Source of the DNA: Choanephora cucurbitarum
Lineage: Eukaryota; Mucoromycota; Mucoromycetes; Mucorales; Choanephoraceae
Direction: 5' to 3'
Assembly: GCA_025331435.1 (NCBI GenBank)
Contig: JAIWNI010000274.1
Span: 1-13,798 of the forward strand
DNA length: 13,798 bases
Shown here: piece by piece, positions 1 to 10,179 of the stretch
Layout of the letters: each line of letters begins with the position of its first letter
Numbering within the stretch: position 1 is the first letter of the stretch
The notes under the pieces: generated by a model
Told to the model about the DNA's origin: nothing
Databases searched by the model: none
What the model saw: only the letters and a program-made list of their open reading frames with translations
Program-made: the position numbers and the translations under genes

Positions 1-250
<250 letters not shown>

Positions 251-254
251 CAAT

Positions 255-2166
255 CTACGCAGAATGGTAGACAGCAGAATCGCTGACATCTACAAACGAA
301 CTGCCCAGGGAACTGCTGTATTTCACAAGGAAATTCTAAAAGAGATTTTAGTGAGCTTTTATTCCGATGTACTATCAATTAAATTCAATTTACCTTCATT
401 TCGTACAAAGCAAGGAGTGTCTCTCCAAACAACTCAAGCTCCTCTATTGTTACTGGAAGTAATAGCTGCTTTGATTCCAGCACCAAGTCAATGCCTTCAT
501 AGGCCTTGCAATAGTAAATGTATCCTTGGAATCCTAAGATCATATATCAGTATTGCACTATAAACGTTAAATACAATGTACGCTATTTACCATTCCAATC
601 CATGCCAATGCATGTTGTGCCTCCTGCAATCATTGAATTGTATTGCCGAATACACTTGGTAATCCGGCAACTCTTCGACTCTTGACTGCTACTATTGTTG
701 CTGCAGCCATCCTTCATCTCAGCAGCACACAAAACCGTATCGTCTTCATTCAAGAGCAACAAGTCACTCTTTCTCCCAACAATGTTGCTGTTGTTGCTGC
801 TTCTGCTTAAAGTCCCATTTTCGATCTTTGATTTTTTTGTTGCCAGGCTAGTCTTCTCGCCACTGATCCAAAAGAGATCAGTGTCAGCAAATATTGTCTC
901 CAAGACTTCTTTGACAACTTGGAGAATGTCATTCTCCGACAAATCCAACTTTCTCTTCTTAGTGGTGCTACTACCATCCACACCACCTCCAAGGTCAACC
1001 TTCTTCATTCTCTTCTTCCAAGTGTCAATCTTGTTCACGCTATTGGATTTTGTTAATACAACTACTAGAAAGTGACAAAGAATATACTTACAGAAAGTTC
1101 AAAACGTTGCCTATTTGAGGGCCGATGCCTGCTGCACTTCGACCCTGTTTTGCTAGTCCGGTGTCTTTGACTGCCTATGTTGAGGGTGGTGAGTACAGTC
1201 ATTTAAGGAGAAACAAAAATGTTGAGCTTTGAACTGAGTGGACAATGAAGATCCACACGGCAAAATCCAACAATTGTTTTTATGTTACCTTTATTCCTTC
1301 ATCAAACTCGTGCTTGATTTTCTTCTTGGCATCTTCATCTAGGCTATCATCAATGCCAACGTCCTTCAGCTTGCGCATGGTCTCTGGCTTCAAATGGCCG
1401 GAGAACACGGCCAAGTAGTCTTCATTTCTGATATTGACAATATCAGATACAGTCAACCTATTGAATGAGTTAAGTATAGTTGTACATATGTATACTACAT
1501 CAAATGCTTACTTGAGCACATGCTTTTCAATTGTGTTCAAGTCACTAAAAGTCTTGAGCATGTTGAACGACATAATGCTCAATTCATCAACCAAAGAAGG
1601 GCTTTCTTTCAAAACATCTATTTCTAATTCAACTGTTGCAATATCAGCAGAAATAGGTTCACCCTTGAACTATATGGGATGTAGTCCAAAACAACATGAG
1701 TACATTTGTTTACTTAATTGAAGAGCTAGCTTATTTCAATTACCGCATTTTGGCACCACTCCAAAAGTTTGATTTTTATAGCAGATCTTTCAGTCACCTA
1801 GGAAATTCAACAATGCAGTTAGTAGCAGATATTAAATAAAGATTTCGCAAATTATTACCTTATCACAAACATCGATCCATATATCGGAATTAACCTTACA
1901 CAGCTTATTGATATGAGCTAAAAGAGCTGGACGATTTTCAGCGACCAAGGCCTTATATCTCTTTGTCCACAAACGCTTCAACTCGTGCCAAGAGTTTGAA
2001 CAATTCGTTTTAGTAATAATATGCTGGTATTCAGTGATGAAATCTTTGAGAGTAGGTTTATTTTTGCGTAATATGAAGTTTTTTAAATCTAAAAGAAAAA
2101 AAGAAAATTAGACACGACAAACGAAAGGAACTGACAATCTCTACCTTGTCTGCCAATGTAAAACAT
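255..2166 (-). CDS. Nine-exon gene for a 461-residue protein with a PD-(D/E)XK nuclease-like signature
   Basis: I do not recognise a named family. Exons on the minus strand: 2166-2145, 2088-1859, 1797-1744, 1669-1512, 1457-1289, 1174-1092, 1039-591, 533-394, 335-255. They sum to 1386 nt, all eight introns (52-114 nt) are GT-AG, and every junction keeps frame to a TAG stop at 255-257. The last large exon encodes a basic stretch TTKKRKLDL (residues 264-272, possible nuclear signal) and a helix-rich segment. GRKSDLLLL then LCAAEMKDG follow, giving D331, E346 and K348, the D-(x)n-E-x-K pattern of PD-(D/E)XK nucleases; Q371 lies in a following helix. The nuclease assignment is inference from this pattern. 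In-frame ATGs at 2187 and 2235 could add 7 or 23 residues; the latter adds a hydrophobic N-terminus. The splice structure is strongly supported, the function is not. Confidence 0.75.
1818..1824 (-). promoter_or_regulatory. TACTAAC branch-point sequence in intron 2
   Basis: Read on the minus strand, intron 2 (1798-1858) contains a perfect TACTAAC, the canonical yeast branch-point heptamer, about 20 nt before its TAG acceptor. Several other introns of the gene have looser versions, such as TTAACT in intron 4 and ATTAAC in intron 6. This supports the exon model of the surrounding gene. Confidence 0.6.
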
Positions 2167-2239
2167 TTTGATAAGAAGAAAAAGCATAAAATGCACAAAA
2201 CTGCTGCTTTTATGAAGTATCTCGTGTAACAACATACAA

Positions 2240-2810
2240 GAGGATCTATTGGTTTTGGAGATGTATCATAACTATGGCCTTTTTGCTTTCAGTGGGGATT
2301 TTGAGCAAATATCTAGTAGCCTTGCAGAAAATACACTTATTAATTGAAGCTCAATTTGCAGGTTATGGGTGGGCCGTTTCATGTCACTTGTTCAAACTAA
2401 TTGCACACTCGATCAAGCAAATTGTATACCATCAGAAAAAATATTTTCTAGCTGATTCTTGAAACACGGACAAAGTACACAGACTAATTCCAAAAGCACA
2501 AAAAATGGCGCTTCATTTTGGGTAATGTGAAGGAATATCTGGAGGCCTTGTCCATTTGCAGATTACGAGAATGAACGCCATACCGACAAAGTAGTATTTG
2601 AATGTCTCTTGCTATCATTGCCTTCTTTGCATGGTCTTTTGTTTTCCTTCTTCTCCCGCCTAAATCAGGCCATGCAATACTTTCATGCTTTCTTATGTAA
2701 TCAAGTTTGTTTCTACTGATGCAGATAACAAAAGAAATATGGAGAGAACGCGAAGCAGTTCTTTAAATATTCTTTTTCCAATTTATTTGAAGCAAGATCT
2801 CATCATGAAT
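2240..2810. other. Intergenic stretch without a supportable gene
   Basis: This AT-rich stretch lies between the start of the spliced minus-strand gene and the foldback. The only open frame here (plus strand, 2274-2462, 62 residues) has no recognisable motif and no continuation across plausible splice sites. A word shared with the far side of the foldback, TCAGGCCATG followed about 25-30 nt later by TTATGTAA, occurs near 2666 and again near 3179 in direct orientation. If the minus-strand gene has a promoter, it lies in the first part of this interval, but I see no convincing TATA element. Confidence 0.5.
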
Positions 2811-3180
2811 GAAACTGGATAGCTTCTTGTCAAAGCAAGATAGAATAGTGTATTCCTCTTTTTTTAGTCTTTTTCGCAGTAACCAGTCATATTACATGTC
2901 ACCAAGAAATAAAAAGGAGTAGCGAACAATGTCGTACGGCATGTGATGCATAGAGTACTTCCATGCCTATATTTTTCATTGACATTTTAGTAAAGGGAAA
3001 TATGTAGGTATTGTCCATCATTCATCACAGACATTTACATTGCTCGTTGTCCGACATTATTCACTACTCCTTTTTTTATCTCTTGGCTACCTGTGAGATG
3101 GCTAATTGCTATAGAAAAGACTATTGAAAAAAAAGCAATGCAATATTCCATCTTGCTTCACTCAAAAAGCCATCTGAATC
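2811..3180. repeat. Large imperfect inverted repeat (foldback), arms about 165 bp
   Basis: The left arm (about 2811-2978) aligns with the reverse complement of the right arm (about 2995-3180), leaving a spacer of about 16 bp. The best block pairs 2903-2934 with 3052-3086: caagaRataaaaa, then ggagtagYgaaYaatgtcg, with a 2-nt length difference and only a few substitutions. Outside it, aagcaagatRgaata and agtctttt-type words also match, and inside it TGTGATG and ATAT-rich words match. Overall similarity is moderate, judged by eye. No coding capacity is seen. It could be an old foldback element or MITE, or a hairpin-RNA source. Confidence 0.6.
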
Positions 3181-3763
3181 AGGCCATGTATTGTGTTATT
3201 GTTTGATTATGTAAGAACTGTTACGGTGGCTGCGTATGTTATGCATGTAGATCGTTAGTCTATCAGCCGCTTTTTCCCACCTTTTTCTCCCATACTTTAC
3301 AATTCAATCGAGCTTAGTCTGATAAACTTCTTGCTTTATTGAGGGTTTGAGGAAAAACCGTCCAGACTGATGATTAATATAAGAAGTGTATACTGCACCA
3401 AACAGAATTCTATTTAGTATGTAATTACCCAGTTACAAGAGAACAATGACGGGCATATGCATCACTTTATTTTTGATAACCAGCTCTAAATTAACTGGTG
3501 AATGAAGGTAAACAAAAAAATAATTGCTGGATGAAACGCATAAACTTGTTCTACCATTCATCATCTGTATTAAAAGTACTGTCAGTTTGACTTGAAATCA
3601 TACTTCATGGTTCAGCAAAAGATGAGCTTTAATTCAGTCTAGAATTCATTCATTTTCATCATATACCTTATTGATAAAGATAAACAAGATGGGTAAATCA
3701 TGATCTGGTTGTCATGATACAAATAAAGTTTGGGCTAAAAGAATTCTGTGTGCGAGTGTGTGG
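3181..3763. other. Intergenic stretch without a supportable gene
   Basis: This is AT-rich sequence with stops in all frames and no open frame of note. It contains scattered homopolymer runs and the second copy of the TCAGGCCATG/TTATGTAA word at its left edge. No RNA gene, splice model or transposon end could be supported. Confidence 0.5.
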
Positions 3764-3787
3764 GAGAGAGAGAGAGAGAGAGAGAGA
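3764..3787. repeat. GA dinucleotide microsatellite (12 copies)
   Basis: A perfect run of GA dinucleotides, preceded by a short GTGTGCGAGTGTGTGG stretch. It lies about 200 bp upstream of the transposase relic. Confidence 0.95.
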
Positions 3788-3989
3788 AAAAGTCATCCAT
3801 TTTTGTTGATAATGAAAGTTTATTTACAATTGACAAAATAATATAGGGATGTGTGTTTATTTTTACTGTCCTTTTTGTGAAATGAAAACTATCAGTAACA
3901 AGAAGCAACTACTTTCAATGAAGAAAAATCATTTCGGTCGAGATCTTTGAAAATGCATCAAAAACAAACATCATTGAGTCGAGGAAGAC

Positions 3990-5029
3990 ATGAATGACAC
4001 CATCATGAAAGAGGCTACTGCCAAGAAAGAAAGATCGCGTCAATACAATGTCTACACTTTAGAAGATCGTAAATGGTATCTCTATTACTTTAAGGAAAAG
4101 CTAATGAAGCCCAGAGAAGCAGCTCAAGCAGCAAATGCGAATTATGTCACTGCGTGCAAGTGGAAAAAGATATACGAAGAGGACCCAGATAGAGCGATTC
4201 CTACAAAAAGAGACAAATCTTGGTCCTCGTAGGCCCTATCAGCCAGCTTGGTGAGGATCATAAGCTTATCATTTGATCAATTTCTTCAATGAGGATGCTT
4301 CTGCGACTATTCAGAAATGCAGTAGATGATTTGATATCAAGTTTTGCTGGATTAGAAATCAAGAAATCCAGAGTAACTGAATTCATGCAACCTAAGTATC
4401 AAGATCATCCTGCTGCTCGTGACAGAGAAGGAAATCTTCAGGCACGGGCTGACTGATTCAACCAATGGACACAAAATGGAATGAATTACTTAAGGAACTG
4501 TATCCTTATCGATGAGTCTGGCTTCGATGTGAACATGTGTCGCAGTCGAGGTTAGTCCGCACAAGGAACAAAAGCCATTGTTGTAATGCCTTGAACAAAG
4601 GGTGCATACTGTGATTGGAGCAATCTGAACTATTGGTGCTGTCAATTTGAGTTTGAGAGAGGTAGAAAAGAGAAGAGCTGTAGAAGCTACATTCAATTTC
4701 TGAATGATGCGATGGATATTATGGATGAAATGAGGGGTTACTTTATTGTTATGCTCCAATCCATATGCCTAAGATCATTGTATCCAGTTATTATAAGAAG
4801 AGGCTATACACCTGTTTATCTTCCTCCCTATTCGCCTGAACTTAATCCAATCGAGCAGTTTTGGGCTGTTGTAAAGGCGAAAGTCAAACGGAACAAGCTT
4901 ACAGATTCAAAAACGCTTGCTTCACGTATCATTGAAGCTGCTGAATCTGTACCTGTTGAGCATCTAAAAGGCTTCATTCAACATTCCGTAAATCAGTTTC
5001 AAAACTGTCTCAATAAGGCTCCTACATAA
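3990..5029 (+). pseudogene. Tc1/mariner-type (IS630 superfamily) transposase, decayed
   Basis: An intact DDE transposase would bind element ends through an N-terminal helix-turn-helix and cut and paste the element. The first 80 codons (3990-4229) encode an HTH-like, basic region with REAAQAANANYVTACKWKK. After a TAG at 4230 the homologous frame is scattered by indels and stops. IDESGF with the first catalytic Asp is at 4511-4513, and a TAG at 4553-4555 sits where RG(W)S is usual. Frame is lost again near 4600. The region usually reading DNAPIH has lost its D-N codons near 4751 while APIH survives in another frame, so the second catalytic Asp is gone. The tail (4712-5029) is open, with VYLPPYSPELNPIEQFW carrying the final catalytic Glu at 4853-4855. 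The element is non-functional. Family assignment is secure from the YSPELNPIE signature, the subclade is not. Confidence 0.85.
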
Positions 5030-5038
5030 ATATTGAAT

Positions 5039-5051
5039 AGTAATGTGTAAC
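5039..5051. repeat. Target-site duplication, left copy (LINE 3' side)
   Basis: The 13-mer agtaatgtgtaac directly abuts the T8 run that is the LINE's A tail on the minus strand. It matches 10167-10179 at 12 of 13 positions. The sequence to its left is the 3' end of the mariner-type relic. Confidence 0.8.
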
Positions 5052-5078
5052 TTTTTTTTGTATTAGTGGTACTTCAAT

Positions 5079-8000
5079 TTAATTATGATAGATAAAAGTG
5101 ACTTTCCTTGCCACTGCTACGGCAGGGTTCCACAAATTATGCTTAAAAAAGGCTTGCCAATGATATGTCCATAGCGTTGACAAACCCATACCAACGACGG
5201 TCAGATCAGATACACTAAGACAATTATTATCAGGGTCGAAAAGGCCGTCAAAGCATACCATACCGTCAGAGGCCCAGTGAACTTGTCAGCCATACCCCTC
5301 TCCGCAAAGTACTGCTGCCAAAAACTCCACTTAAATCCACAGTCCACAAAGAAATGATATAGAGCTTCGGAAGCATACCCACAAATCGGGCAAAGAGGCA
5401 AAGTGAAGTGGTGCGGGTTCCAACCGTGTAGCTTACTGGCATAGCCAATTGTACCGTGTAGCAATCGCCACCAAGGGGTGAAAGCCTTGGCCGGCAAAGG
5501 CAACGACCAGAAAAGTTTCCAACTGCTATGAGGCAGACGGAATGCTGCTGGGACTGAGAAGGGGACCCGAGTAGGTACAGCCTTTTGCTGATATTGCCTG
5601 TGGCGGCGAAAATGTTCAGGCTTAGCAATAGAGATTTTCACAACCTTTCGTTCTCGAGGGCTAATCAACCAGTGTTCCGTTGAAGGCATCCAAGAAGGTA
5701 GGAAAGAATAACCTCTTAACAAGGACTCCCGTTGTAGTGGTTATGGAGTGACACGGTTTGCCAATGTGGGATTGAGGGAGCAACGGATCGGATCTGAGTC
5801 TGTCGAGTGAAAGATGGCATCAAAGGTGCGAAGAAGAACCGGCCATCTGGATGCTATAGCTAGAGCTCGGTGCGCTTCCATCCCAGTTTCAAAGCAAGAG
5901 ATCAGAAATCAAGTACCTCATTTGCTCCGAGCTGATGGGAAGGACAGAAGAGGATCTTGAAACCAGCAATTTGGTGATCGGAAGAACAATTATCTCACAA
6001 CGGGTGCAAGATCAGAGGCGGGAGACGCATCAAGAAACGGAGTAGTTGTAGCAATGGAGGGAGTACACGAAAGCGATGCCTGAATTGCTTAGGGTAGAGA
6101 AAGACTGGTAGGAGAGAGACCAGACCTTTGTGAACCCGGAAGTAATGGGCTAGCCAAGGAGACAGATAATCCTCCAGTCGGGGGGGGGGCAAAAGCAAAC
6201 GTTGGACATAAATGGCCTGTAATGCCAAACTCTGTTCCAGTGGGTCCACTAGCCCTAGACCGCCTTGTTTCTTAGGTAAACAAGCTGTTGTCCAGCTAGG
6301 TTTCGGCCAAAAGGGCATAACGAAGTCACGGACCATAGCTTTGATGTCGTCTAACCAGCGTTGAGGTAACGGTATGACTCTCATAACGTGCCATAATCGG
6401 CTGAGAATCAAGGTGTTAGTCACCAAAGACAGACCACGGACCGAGAGAGAGCGCCCTTTCAGAAATTGACAATGTTGAAGAAGTCGAAGCTTTAAATCCG
6501 TCAAGAAAGTCTCTAACTGTGAGATCGTGCTATATAGTGGGTAACCCAGAAGTGTGATGGCTTTAGCAGAGGTAGCATCATGGAAGGTGATGTTATGTTC
6601 ACTGCAAAGAGATGCCCAAGTTGGGTGGGACGCACCAGAAAGAGACACCTCACTTGTTTTGGAGAGGTTGGTTTTAGCATTCGATGCACGAGAGTAGGTT
6701 GCGAGTAGCTCCAAAAGTACTGGCCATTCCTCAGTCGAAGAGAGAAATACCTCCAAGTCGTCAGCGTAACCTAAGAGTTTCAGAGGCGGAGGTGCTGGTC
6801 AGCGGTCGGACCAAAACGGGGAAGAAGGGAGTCTTGTAGAAGAGGCTGGAAGGCCAGATAAACCAACTCCTGTCAGACGCGGACAATTCAGAATAGAGCG
6901 CAAGAAAGGCTCGTACGCTAAATTGAACAGCAAAGGAGAGAGGGGATCGCCTTGGCGAAGTCCTCGGCGTTGTCGCAGAGGCACCCCCAGCCAACCATTG
7001 ATTGAGATGGCAATCTGCGTGTTGAAGAACAGTTTGGACAGGCTAGCTATGAGAGGTGTTGGAAAACCGAATCGACCTAATACTGCTTCCAAATACTGAG
7101 GATGGACTCGATCATATGCCTTTTCAGCATCCAAAAGGATAGCGACTTGGGGATCCGTTGAGCCGGCATGATTCAGGTCATTCATCAACATGTGGTTAAG
7201 CCACCCATTGTCAGACATCAATCGCTGAGGCATGAAACCGGTCTGATAAGGGTTGATCAAATCCGGTAATACCTGATTGAAGCGATTGGCAAGCAATTTG
7301 GTGAACAATTTTGCATCAGCATTAATCAATGACAAAGGTCGCCAGTTGGCTAACGATGTAGGATCGCCCTTTTTAAAGAGCAGCACCATCCTTGTTTGTT
7401 GCCATGAGAGAGGAAAAATTCCAGAGAGAGCAGACGCTAGAATCGCTAGGAACAATTGTCTCAACGCAGGAAATTTGGGGAAGAGGAATTTGTACACCTC
7501 AAAAAGGATACCATCCAAACCCGGGCTCTTTCCAAGGGGACAATGTTTCAGCAAGTCGGCCAAATCATCATTGATAGGCTCCTCTATCAGCATGTCAGAA
7601 TCCATGGAACTTATTCGTACTGTATCCGGTATACAAGACAAGAGAGTGTCAATTGCTGTTGTATCAACATCTTCCGGTGAGTACAGAGAGCTGTAGAAGG
7701 AACGGGCTTCCCTAAGGATGGAATTGCTGTTCGAGAGTAAATCCCCTGTTTGTGAGCAGCGAATAGTTTGGATGGTTTGCTGGTTCTGACGACTCTTGAT
7801 TACTCCAAAAAAATACTTATTATTACGCTCGCCCTGTTCATGCCACCGTGTAGCCGATCGAAGCATGTATTGTTGAGTCTTCTGTCGAAGGAGGGCCTCA
7901 ATCTGTTCGTCGACCGTCTGGAGTAGTGGCACTGAAACCGGAGAAGAAGACAACAACTGACTGTGTTGGTCTTGAAGATCAGCAATCGTTCGTGCATGCC

Positions 8001-8949
8001 GTTGTTTGGAGCCTCGACTGAAAAACCTGGCTACATTTTGAAGCATTACCTTAGACTGATCCCACAAGTGAGCACGTGCCTGAGGTTCTATTGCAAGCGG
8101 TTCAGGAAGGAGAACGATGAACTCCTTTACAGAAGCAAGCAACAAGGAAACAAAGGAAGGAATGGTGAGCAGTGTTGGGTTAAAGCGCCAAGAACCTGGA
8201 CCGAAATCCACTCTTGTAGGGACCAGGTCAACTGTCTGGAGGCAGTGATCGGTCCAAGTGGAGGGCAAGAAGTGTGATTTGGAGTTAATCAGGCGAGGAG
8301 AAAGAGAGCTAGTAGCAAATATGTAATCGATTGTTGTTCTGGAAGCGCTAGGAACAGGGCCTTTAAAGGTGGATCCAAAATCAGGAAAGCAATTTTCATA
8401 GTTGGTTTGAAGCCATTCATGCCATGGTGCTATTGCCCAATGTCGAGTATCGGCAGGGTCATTGAGGTGAGCGTAAAAATCCCCTAAGATAAATGATAGT
8501 ACAAGAGCATCCTCATCGCCTTGAAGGGGGATGGAAGACAAGATAGACTCAGTGAAAGAGAGCCGCTGAGCCCTAACAGCAGGAAAGTACAGATTTGAGA
8601 TGGAACATACTGAATGACCCTGATGATCTTGAATGTTGGCAAAGATACAGCGATCATCCAAGTAGGTGGTGAAACTACTAATACAATAGGAAGAATTAAG
8701 GCATATAATGGCACAATACTTGGTGACGCAAAGAGAATAATTAGGAAAAAGGAAGGTATTGAAGGTATGTAGTTGATCGTCGGAAAAAGAGGAAGTGGGA
8801 GTTGCGGAGACGTCTTGGAGACAGAGAATATCAATAGATGAACTACGGGATTTAAGATAATGCAAGAATTCTTTTCAAATTTTTGCAAAGGACTCTTTGA
8901 AAATGCTACGAGCATTTAAAGAGCCAATTCTACAATGTTTAACTCTCAT
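5079..8949 (-). pseudogene. LINE ORF2: endonuclease-reverse transcriptase, about 1290 codons, broken
   Basis: The start is the ATG at 8949 (MRVKHCRIGSLNARS), 33 nt after ORF1. The N-terminal apurinic-type endonuclease shows CLQD, GDFY (residues 156-159), IDYIF and TDH. Reverse transcriptase motifs are NWRPLSLIN, LDAEKAYDR (606-614), GLRQGDPLSP (663-672) and YADD. The C-terminus has WWRLLHG and a C-x2-C-x8-H-x4-C finger (5339-5392). Damage: TGA at 8877-8875; TGA at 6801-6799 just before YADD; frame changes near 6005 and 5905; TAA at 5743-5741; and a one-base shift at the T4 run near 5240. The same protein resumes after each. GDFY has Tyr where the family normally has a catalytic Asn, so the endonuclease was probably also inactivated. 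The final frame ends in TAA at 5081-5079. Confidence 0.9.
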
Positions 8950-8982
8950 TGGGCATGATGGCCAATATGAGAGGACATCTCA

Positions 8983-10140
8983 TCATCTGGGGGGGGGTAA
9001 CTCGGTGTCAAAATCCATCTGTGATGTTAAGGAGGGAGGTGCATGTGCAGAGGCTGCCAATCCATGGACATAGTATGTATACGGAGTCTGAAGGGTTTTA
9101 CTAGTCCTGGTAACCGGTCTTTTGGGAGCCTTAAGCCTAGTCTGGTCTGAAATGACCGAAGTTGTAGTTTGTGTAGACTGACTGTTATCCTTCGAAGATC
9201 TCTCAACCTGCTTCTTGGATTGTGTATCCCTTAACTCAACTATCCTCTCATAAGAGGCTATTGCCTCGGTGTCATCCTCTTCGACGACGATTGGCCGTTC
9301 CTTTGGCCGACAAAATCTGCTGGTGTGGCCTTTTTCATGACATCTAAAACATTCCTGTGCTGCCAGCTTGGGGCAAGCGTCTCTCCTGTGACCAGCCTGA
9401 CGGCAATAAAAACAGATAGGATCTCCGCCGCGAAAATGTGCTGGTGCATGGACATCCCATTTTTCCAGATATAACTGACGATGCAAAGGTTGAATGGCAA
9501 TTGAAGTGCCTGAAGCATCTACCGCAGCTGAAGTGGTATCTACCACTAAACTAATTTTACCGTCAAAGTGGCCTCAATTGACGTGCTTTCTGATTTGATA
9601 AACCTGTCCGTAGTGCCTGAGTGACTGCTGTAGGCCTGAAAGTAGCTTCGCCTCAGGGGGAATACGAATCAAATCAAGTGAAACATGAACAAAGTTCTTA
9701 GGGCTCAGTGCGGTGGTAGGTGTGGCCTTAAAGGTACGATCTTCCACGATCACGCCATTAGTAATGGCCAACTGTTTGTGCTCTACCGACTTGAAGCGAG
9801 CTTCAATAATGAGTAAATTGAGAGGGTTGCGAGAATAACTGCTGATATTCTCAAATCCATCAACTGGACCGATCTTAGCGATGAGATCGTAAGCATCCAC
9901 ATAGTCTGAAAACAGGTCGTTGGGGAAAGAGAACAAAACAGACCCGTCAGTGAGTGTCTGTTGAACGATCGCTGACGCTTTGCGATTAAGTGATGCTGAA
10001 GTAAATTCTTCACTCTCGTATATGATGAGGGTCTCATATTTGGAAGGCTTAGAAGGTAAATTCCGTTTATTTGTCTGTATAAACGGGAGTTGGTTACCCC
10101 GATTAACGATGGCGCTCCATAAGGGAGCAGAGGATGTCAT
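8983..10140 (-). pseudogene. LINE ORF1: gag-like nucleic-acid-binding protein with two CCHC zinc knuckles, one stop
   Basis: ORF1 proteins coat LINE RNA and form the ribonucleoprotein with ORF2. The frame opens at ATG 10140 and ends in tandem TGA TGA at 8985-8980, 385 codons, interrupted only by a TGA at codon 189 (9576-9574) after which the frame is unchanged. The N-terminal half has no motif I can name. CCHC knuckle 1 is CFYCRQAGHRRDAC (residues 243-256) and knuckle 2 is CFRCHEKGHTSRFC (264-277). A Ser/Thr-rich tail follows and ends in a proline run encoded by C9. ORF2 begins in the same frame 33 nt downstream. Confidence 0.9.
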
Positions 10141-10166
10141 AGGAAAGAGAATAGGTGGTTTTATTC

Positions 10167-10179
10167 AGTAATGTATAAC
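10167..10179. repeat. Target-site duplication, right copy (LINE 5' side)
   Basis: The 13-mer agtaatgtataac differs from the left copy (5039-5051) only by G to A at position 9. It marks the 5' terminus of the LINE at 10166. The sequence to the right should be the displaced 3' end of the mariner-type element. Confidence 0.8.

Larger units (their letters stand above)
5052..10166 (-). mobile_element. Near full-length L1-type LINE retrotransposon, inserted in the mariner relic
   Basis: The element runs from a 5' end at 10166 to an A8 tail at 5059-5052 (T8 on the plus strand), 5115 bp, and is flanked by a 13-bp duplication (5039-5051 and 10167-10179) with one mismatch. Order on the minus strand: a 26-nt 5' leader, ORF1 with two CCHC knuckles, ORF2 with endonuclease, reverse transcriptase and C-terminal zinc-binding domain, then a 3' leader of about 20 nt and the A tail. 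Such elements move by target-primed reverse transcription. L1-clade placement rests on the RWHEQGERNNKYFF-type linker, the NWRPLSLINADAKLFTK reverse-transcriptase motif and the terminal zinc domain. It is autonomous in design but both ORFs now carry stops or frameshifts, so it is a dead copy. Confidence 0.9.

Noticed and set aside
695..1075. 126-codon plus-strand open frame
   Set aside because: It is the antisense shadow of exon 7 of the minus-strand gene, which is supported by frame-preserving splice junctions on both sides.
2274..2462. 62-codon plus-strand open frame
   Set aside because: No motif, no plausible exon partners, and composition like the surrounding AT-rich sequence.
5052..5059. 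T8 run as a terminator for the mariner-type gene
   Set aside because: Its position exactly between the target duplication and the LINE 3' end makes it the LINE's A tail.
7277..7696. Plus-strand open frames across the LINE
   Set aside because: Antisense shadows of the reverse transcriptase region, whose motifs read clearly on the minus strand.
8484..8915. 143-codon minus-strand open frame overlapping the start of ORF2
   Set aside because: It is frame-shifted relative to ORF2. The true frame runs from 8949 with endonuclease motifs and one TGA.
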